Source of the DNA: Bacteroidota bacterium
GTDB lineage: Bacteria; Bacteroidota; Kryptoniia; Kryptoniales; JAKASW01
Assembly: GCA_021796055.1 (NCBI GenBank)
Contig: JAJYOS010000150.1
Location: forward strand, 1-10,216
DNA length: 10,216 bases
Reading direction: 5' to 3'
This document shows positions 7,200 through 10,216 of this stretch, one piece after another. The notes beneath the pieces are model-generated. The model was not told the DNA's origin. It ran no database searches and saw nothing but the letters and a program-made list of their open reading frames with translations. The translations under genes were made by a program, and so were the position numbers. Every line of letters starts with the position of its first letter. Position 1 is the first letter of the stretch.

Positions 7200-8419
7200 G
7201 AAGTTACCTCGGTTGTGTCTATGTCCAAATCGTTCACTCGAATCTTTGCTGTCATCAACTTGTGAAGCATCGTCTTGAATAGTTCTTGCAAAGTAACACG
7301 CTTTCGTTCATGGATAGAAAGTTTTTTGTCAATGGCTAGGAGTATTTTGGCTATCTCCTCCCGCTCCGCTTGGCTCGGGATTGCACATCTAAAATCTTTC
7401 AAACCTACCCACGAGGTCCTTGGATGGTTTACACCATGTGTTGTCCTATCTGCATAGTCGATAAATTCTCTCGTGTGGATGAGATTTACTAAGAAATCGG
7501 GCGGCACTGAAGACTTGGGAATGAATACAAGAATATCAGTTGAACAAATGCCCTCAGTTTCTGCCACCACAGCTTTGTCCAAATAGGAACGGAGTTTTCC
7601 GTAAAGAATATCATTTGGATAGAAGCGGTTTTTAGAGCTTACAACCTGGCTCGGGTTGCCGAAACGGGTTAATCGCGTGAGACCACCATCTATGTGTTCA
7701 AGACCAACATAGACCTTTGTCTTTGCGTTTTCAGGTTCGCAAACCTCCTTTCTCAAATCACAAAGATCTTCCAAGGTTCCTACCGTCCAGCTACCAAGTA
7801 CTGCTCCAATTTCCGCTTCCTTCAGCGGCTCGCCGCGGAGTCCCTCTGTATAAAGCTGGTGCATGGCGGACTGCTTCAATTCCCTTGCAGTCGCAATGAG
7901 CTTTTCTTCTGTTTCAATTGCGCGCTGAATTTTCCAGAGGACAGCGGCGATTTTTTCCTGTTCTGGCCTGGGCGGAAGGGTAACCTCGATCTGTTCTAGG
8001 AGACTGGCATTGACTCCGCCCTTCAAATTGTTCCCTTTGTTGCCATCAATCCACGCTCTGTAGTCCTCTGACTGTGTGAAGAAGAAAAGGAAGAATGGAT
8101 TCAGAGCGTCTTTTGCCCTGAAGCGAATAAGGTATGATGCAAATACTGCGTCTGGCGGACTAATAACCAGAGACGTCTTACCTGTGGTAGCGCCTATTCG
8201 GGCAACAACAATATCACCAGTCTTGAGCCTATACTTTTCTCGGTCATCATCGGAACATGCGCAAAACGGGACACTATTCCAATCGAGAGTTCCATTTCGA
8301 AGATCGGTTATTCGTAGAAAGCGAGGACCCATCGCATCGAGAGAAGCACTTGCCGTAAATCCGTATTGAGGTTTCTCACAAAGTTCACCGAGAGTTTTGG
8401 TTGACCAGAGATTACTCAT
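7196..8419 (-). CDS. hsdS: Type I restriction specificity subunit (HsdS)
   Basis: A 407-residue protein with the usual two-repeat plan. The first target-recognition domain covers about 1-150, including [18 protein letters not shown] (68-85). A conserved helix starting [14 protein letters not shown] (148-161) forms the first spacer coiled coil, ending near [11 protein letters not shown]. The second recognition domain covers about 210-348 ([17 protein letters not shown], 269-285). The second conserved helix starts [18 protein letters not shown] (347-364). Each domain reads half of a bipartite target, and the helices set the spacing and bind two HsdM subunits. The target sequence cannot be read from the protein by eye. 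The two domains differ, so an asymmetric target is expected. Both ends overlap neighbours by 4 bases. No inverted hsdS copies are present in the window, so phase variation by inversion is not supported here. Confidence 0.97.
   Translation of the reverse strand: MSNLWSTKTLGELCEKPQYGFTASASLDAMGPRFLRITDLRNGTLDWNSVPFCACSDDDREKYRLKTGDIVVARIGATTGKTSLVISPPDAVFASYLIRFRAKDALNPFFLFFFTQSEDYRAWIDGNKGNNLKGGVNASLLEQIEVTLPPRPEQEKIAAVLWKIQRAIETEEKLIATARELKQSAMHQLYTEGLRGEPLKEAEIGAVLGSWTVGTLEDLCDLRKEVCEPENAKTKVYVGLEHIDGGLTRLTRFGNPSQVVSSKNRFYPNDILYGKLRSYLDKAVVAETEGICSTDILVFIPKSSVPPDFLVNLIHTREFIDYADRTTHGVNHPRTSWVGLKDFRCAIPSQAEREEIAKILLAIDKKLSIHERKRVTLQELFKTMLHKLMTAKIRVNDLDIDTTEVTS
7206..7210 (-). promoter_or_regulatory. 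Shine-Dalgarno for hsdR inside the end of hsdS
   Basis: GAGGT lies 6 bases before ATG 7199, within the last codons of hsdS. It supports the start at 7199 and shows that hsdR can recruit ribosomes itself in addition to ATGA coupling. Confidence 0.6.
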
Positions 8420-9954
8420 TTGAGATAGCCCAGATATTTCTTCAACTCTTCATTGATTGTCTCAGCTTCCTTTTGAATACTTTCCATGTCCTTGACAATC
8501 GCAGCCACTTCACGGAAGTTTCCGCTCGTTCCATTCGTCAAGTAACGCGACGGCGAGAGGTTGTAATCATTCTTCGCGGCTTCTTCATTCGTGATGACGG
8601 CAACAAATTTATCCTGCGGTTCGGCTTTCTGAAATGCTTCGGCTAACTTCTTTATCACCTCATCTGGCAGATAATTCTTTGGCGTGCCCTTTCGAAATTC
8701 CTGGCTTGCGTTGATTAGAGCGATTTTATCTTTCCGATCTTTCGGCTTGTTCTTGCGGAGAACGATGATGATGCCCGCGGCAGTTGTGTTATAAAAAAGA
8801 TTGTCAGGCAAAAGTATCACTCCATCGACAAGGTCATGTTCAACAAACCATTTGCGGATGTTGCGCTCTTTGTCTTCATTTTTACTGCCACTTCCCCGCG
8901 TCACTGCGCCTGTGTCAAGAACGACCGCTGCTCGTCCAGTTTCTTTAAGCGAAGCGACTGTGTGCTGCAGCCACGCCCAATCAGCCTTGCCTGCAGTTAT
9001 GCCGCCCTGCTCTTCAAATCGTCCGAACGCATCGTTCTCATATACGTCGGAATCAAAGGGCTGGTTCCACATTGGATTGGCGACCACGATATCGAATTTC
9101 TTCAGGCTTGCATCACTCTCCCTGAATTTCGGATTTCGCATCGAATCTCCGCGTACCACTTCGCCTTCCATATCATGAATAATCTTGTTCATGCAAGCGA
9201 TGGCGTAGCTCGAGCCAGTCAGTTCCTGTCCGTATAACTTCAAAGAAACTTTTGACAGTGAATCAAGCCGACGCGAGACCAGCTGCAGTTTTACAAGGAG
9301 GCCGAACGAGCCGCATGCGTAGTCATAGCACTCTTCACCAGGACGCGGTCGCAAAATCTCTGCTATGAGGAATCCGACTTCAGTCGGTGTGAAGAATTCA
9401 CCCGCACTCTGACCCTGACCTTCAGCGAATTTCCTGAGAAGATATTCGTAGCAACGACCGAGAAAGTCTGGCTCAACGTCGTGCAAGCCAAGACGATAGC
9501 GGCGATCGGAAAAAGTCTCGATCACTTTCTTCAATGCCGTGTCAGTGATTTCACGCTCTCCATTACGGGTCTCGTTGAAGTCAACGGTATCGATGACTCC
9601 AGCAAGAGACGGATTGTATTTCACGATCGAACGAACAGTGGTCGTCAATTGCTCGCCGAGAGACTTCGGTTGTTTGTCTTCTGGCCAGTTGAATGTTTCC
9701 CTTCCGCTCACTGCCGACCAACGCGCCTCGGGGGGTATATAGAAACGAACCAGCTTCGTTGATGCAGGCGAGGCCTGGTCGTGCTCCATGATGTCGAGTG
9801 CGACCTCGCGTGATCCATACGTCTCGCTGAGACGCTGGATCTCATCGTCGAAAACATCGGAAAGTCGTTTGACAAAAAGGAGAGGAAGAATGTAGTCTTT
9901 AAACTTCGGGGCGTCCTTTTCTCCGCGTATTGAGCAGGCTGCGTCCCACAGCAT
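8416..9954 (-). CDS. hsdM: Type I restriction DNA methyltransferase subunit (HsdM)
   Basis: The N6-adenine methyltransferase subunit; with HsdS it protects host DNA, and it is also part of the restriction complex. At 512 residues it is normal in size. The N-terminal HsdM_N helical domain is [20 protein letters not shown] (2-21) and onward. The SAM-binding region has [10 protein letters not shown] (185-194) and motif I as [10 protein letters not shown] (211-220), where DPACGSGG is classic. Motif IV is NPMW (293-296) in place of NPPY/F/W, followed by NQPF. A C-terminal coiled coil runs about 480-507. Motif substitutions of this kind may be normal for this HsdM group, so I do not call it inactive. 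ATG 9954 starts almost at the conserved LWDAAC; related proteins usually carry about ten residues before it. The in-frame upstream codons (LLQEQ) fit such an extension but have no ATG, GTG or TTG. The gene overlaps hsdS by 4 bases. Confidence 0.97.
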   Translation of the reverse strand: MLWDAACSIRGEKDAPKFKDYILPLLFVKRLSDVFDDEIQRLSETYGSREVALDIMEHDQASPASTKLVRFYIPPEARWSAVSGRETFNWPEDKQPKSLGEQLTTTVRSIVKYNPSLAGVIDTVDFNETRNGEREITDTALKKVIETFSDRRYRLGLHDVEPDFLGRCYEYLLRKFAEGQGQSAGEFFTPTEVGFLIAEILRPRPGEECYDYACGSFGLLVKLQLVSRRLDSLSKVSLKLYGQELTGSSYAIACMNKIIHDMEGEVVRGDSMRNPKFRESDASLKKFDIVVANPMWNQPFDSDVYENDAFGRFEEQGGITAGKADWAWLQHTVASLKETGRAAVVLDTGAVTRGSGSKNEDKERNIRKWFVEHDLVDGVILLPDNLFYNTTAAGIIIVLRKNKPKDRKDKIALINASQEFRKGTPKNYLPDEVIKKLAEAFQKAEPQDKFVAVITNEEAAKNDYNLSPSRYLTNGTSGNFREVAAIVKDMESIQKEAETINEELKKYLGYLK

Positions 9955-9957
9955 TTG

Positions 9958-9962
9958 CTCCT
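9958..9962 (-). promoter_or_regulatory. Close-set Shine-Dalgarno for hsdM
   Basis: AGGAG lies only 3 bases before ATG 9954, closer than the usual 5-9. It is the best ribosome site near this start, so 9954 is retained, but the tight spacing leaves room for weak translation or a different true start. Confidence 0.4.
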
Positions 9963-10095
9963 GGAGGAGAGGGTGCGTTGCATCGCGGGATGAATTTGGC
10001 AGCTCTAGGGCGATTGCATAGGAAGGAGGGAAAATCGATCACCACTGCCGGGGGCGACCATGACCCCTCTTTCATGCATAAGGACTCCCCATGTC

Positions 10096-10111
10096 CTGGC
10101 AGGGGCGCCAG
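10096..10111. repeat. GC-rich hairpin in the hsdM leader
   Basis: CTGGC (10096-10100) pairs perfectly with GCCAG (10107-10111) around a 6-base loop. The overlapping GGCGCC palindrome allows other pairings. No T-run follows on either strand, so it is not a typical terminator. It could be a leader structure or chance. Confidence 0.3.
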
Positions 10112-10162
10112 AATGCTCTTGGCTACCTCCTAAGCCCTCAGGTAAATCCGCGGTGGAGAGTT

Positions 10163-10191
10163 TTGGACGGAGGCAAAAAATCCGCTATATT
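10163..10191 (+). promoter_or_regulatory. Sigma70-like promoter pointing right, out of the window
   Basis: TTGGAC (10163-10168) and TATATT (10186-10191) are separated by exactly 17 bases. Each differs from consensus by two or fewer positions. The promoter would start transcription near 10198, away from hsdM, so it probably serves a gene beyond the right edge and makes this margin a divergent intergenic region. Confidence 0.5.
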
Positions 10192-10216
10192 CGAGGGTTG
10201 TTTTCAACGACCTCTT

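Larger units (their letters stand above)
9955..10216. other. Non-coding region upstream of hsdM
   Basis: No supportable gene on either strand. On the minus strand the hsdM frame is closed by TGA at 10041-10039. The region holds the hsdM ribosome site, a GC-rich hairpin and a rightward promoter. A leftward promoter must lie here or further right, but I see no convincing -35/-10 pair. TTGAAA near 10206 is followed by TATAGC only 12 bases later, which is too short. Confidence 0.6.

Noticed and set aside
8801..9237. Overlapping plus-strand ORFs of 125 and 133 codons
   Set aside because: Both are antisense to the hsdM catalytic region, whose motifs identify the true strand and frame.
9930..10133. 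Plus-strand ORF of 67 codons in the hsdM leader
   Set aside because: It overlaps the hsdM start on the other strand and has no recognised motif or clear ribosome site.
10190..10208. Leftward promoter TTGAAA/TATAGC for hsdM
   Set aside because: The spacing is 12 bases, too short for sigma70, and the -10 match is poor.
1..10216. CRISPR array, insertion sequence, tRNA attachment site or inverted hsdS repeats
   Set aside because: I looked for spaced direct repeats, transposase motifs, tRNA-like ends and duplicated hsdS segments and found none; a self-comparison dot plot would be decisive.

Overview
The window reads as a bacterial (possibly archaeal) defence or accessory locus. No rRNA, tRNA or housekeeping gene is present, so the host cannot be named; by eye the base composition is close to balanced. 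Every gene I can support lies on the minus strand, so the locus is transcribed from right to left.

Right part (about 9954 to 4275): a complete type I restriction-modification operon in the order hsdM (DNA methyltransferase), hsdS (specificity), hsdR (translocase/nuclease). Each gene overlaps the next by 4 bases (ATGA). The same overlap joins hsdR to a short YgjP-like zinc metallopeptidase gene (4278-3961), a known type of companion of type I loci.

Left part (3902 to 1): a chain of accessory genes in the same direction. In order they are a DUF4268-type protein with a PD-(D/E)XK-like nuclease domain (3902-2937), a protein that looks like a divergent uracil-DNA-glycosylase-fold protein (2877-2119), a protein with a HEPN-type RNase motif (2028-1084), and a protein I do not recognise that runs off the left edge (894 to beyond 1). 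The unrecognised gene has no stop inside the window, and its true beginning may be frameshifted from an ATG at 1087 that overlaps the end of the HEPN gene. Two short upstream reading frames sit at accessory-gene starts. One is a five-codon minicistron with its own Shine-Dalgarno, whose stop overlaps the HEPN start.

Right margin (9955-10216): non-coding as far as I can see. It holds a good sigma70-like promoter on the plus strand (TTGGAC, 17 bases, TATATT) pointing out of the window, and a GC-rich hairpin. I find no convincing leftward promoter for hsdM.

How it may work together: HsdM and HsdS methylate a bipartite site, and HsdR joins them to cleave unmodified DNA. The metallopeptidase may act on a protein partner of the complex. 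The accessory proteins would add a second nuclease, a possible base-excision or nucleotide-sensing protein, and an RNA-targeting arm. The restriction-modification assignment is solid. The cooperation of the left cassette with it is inference from direction and spacing.
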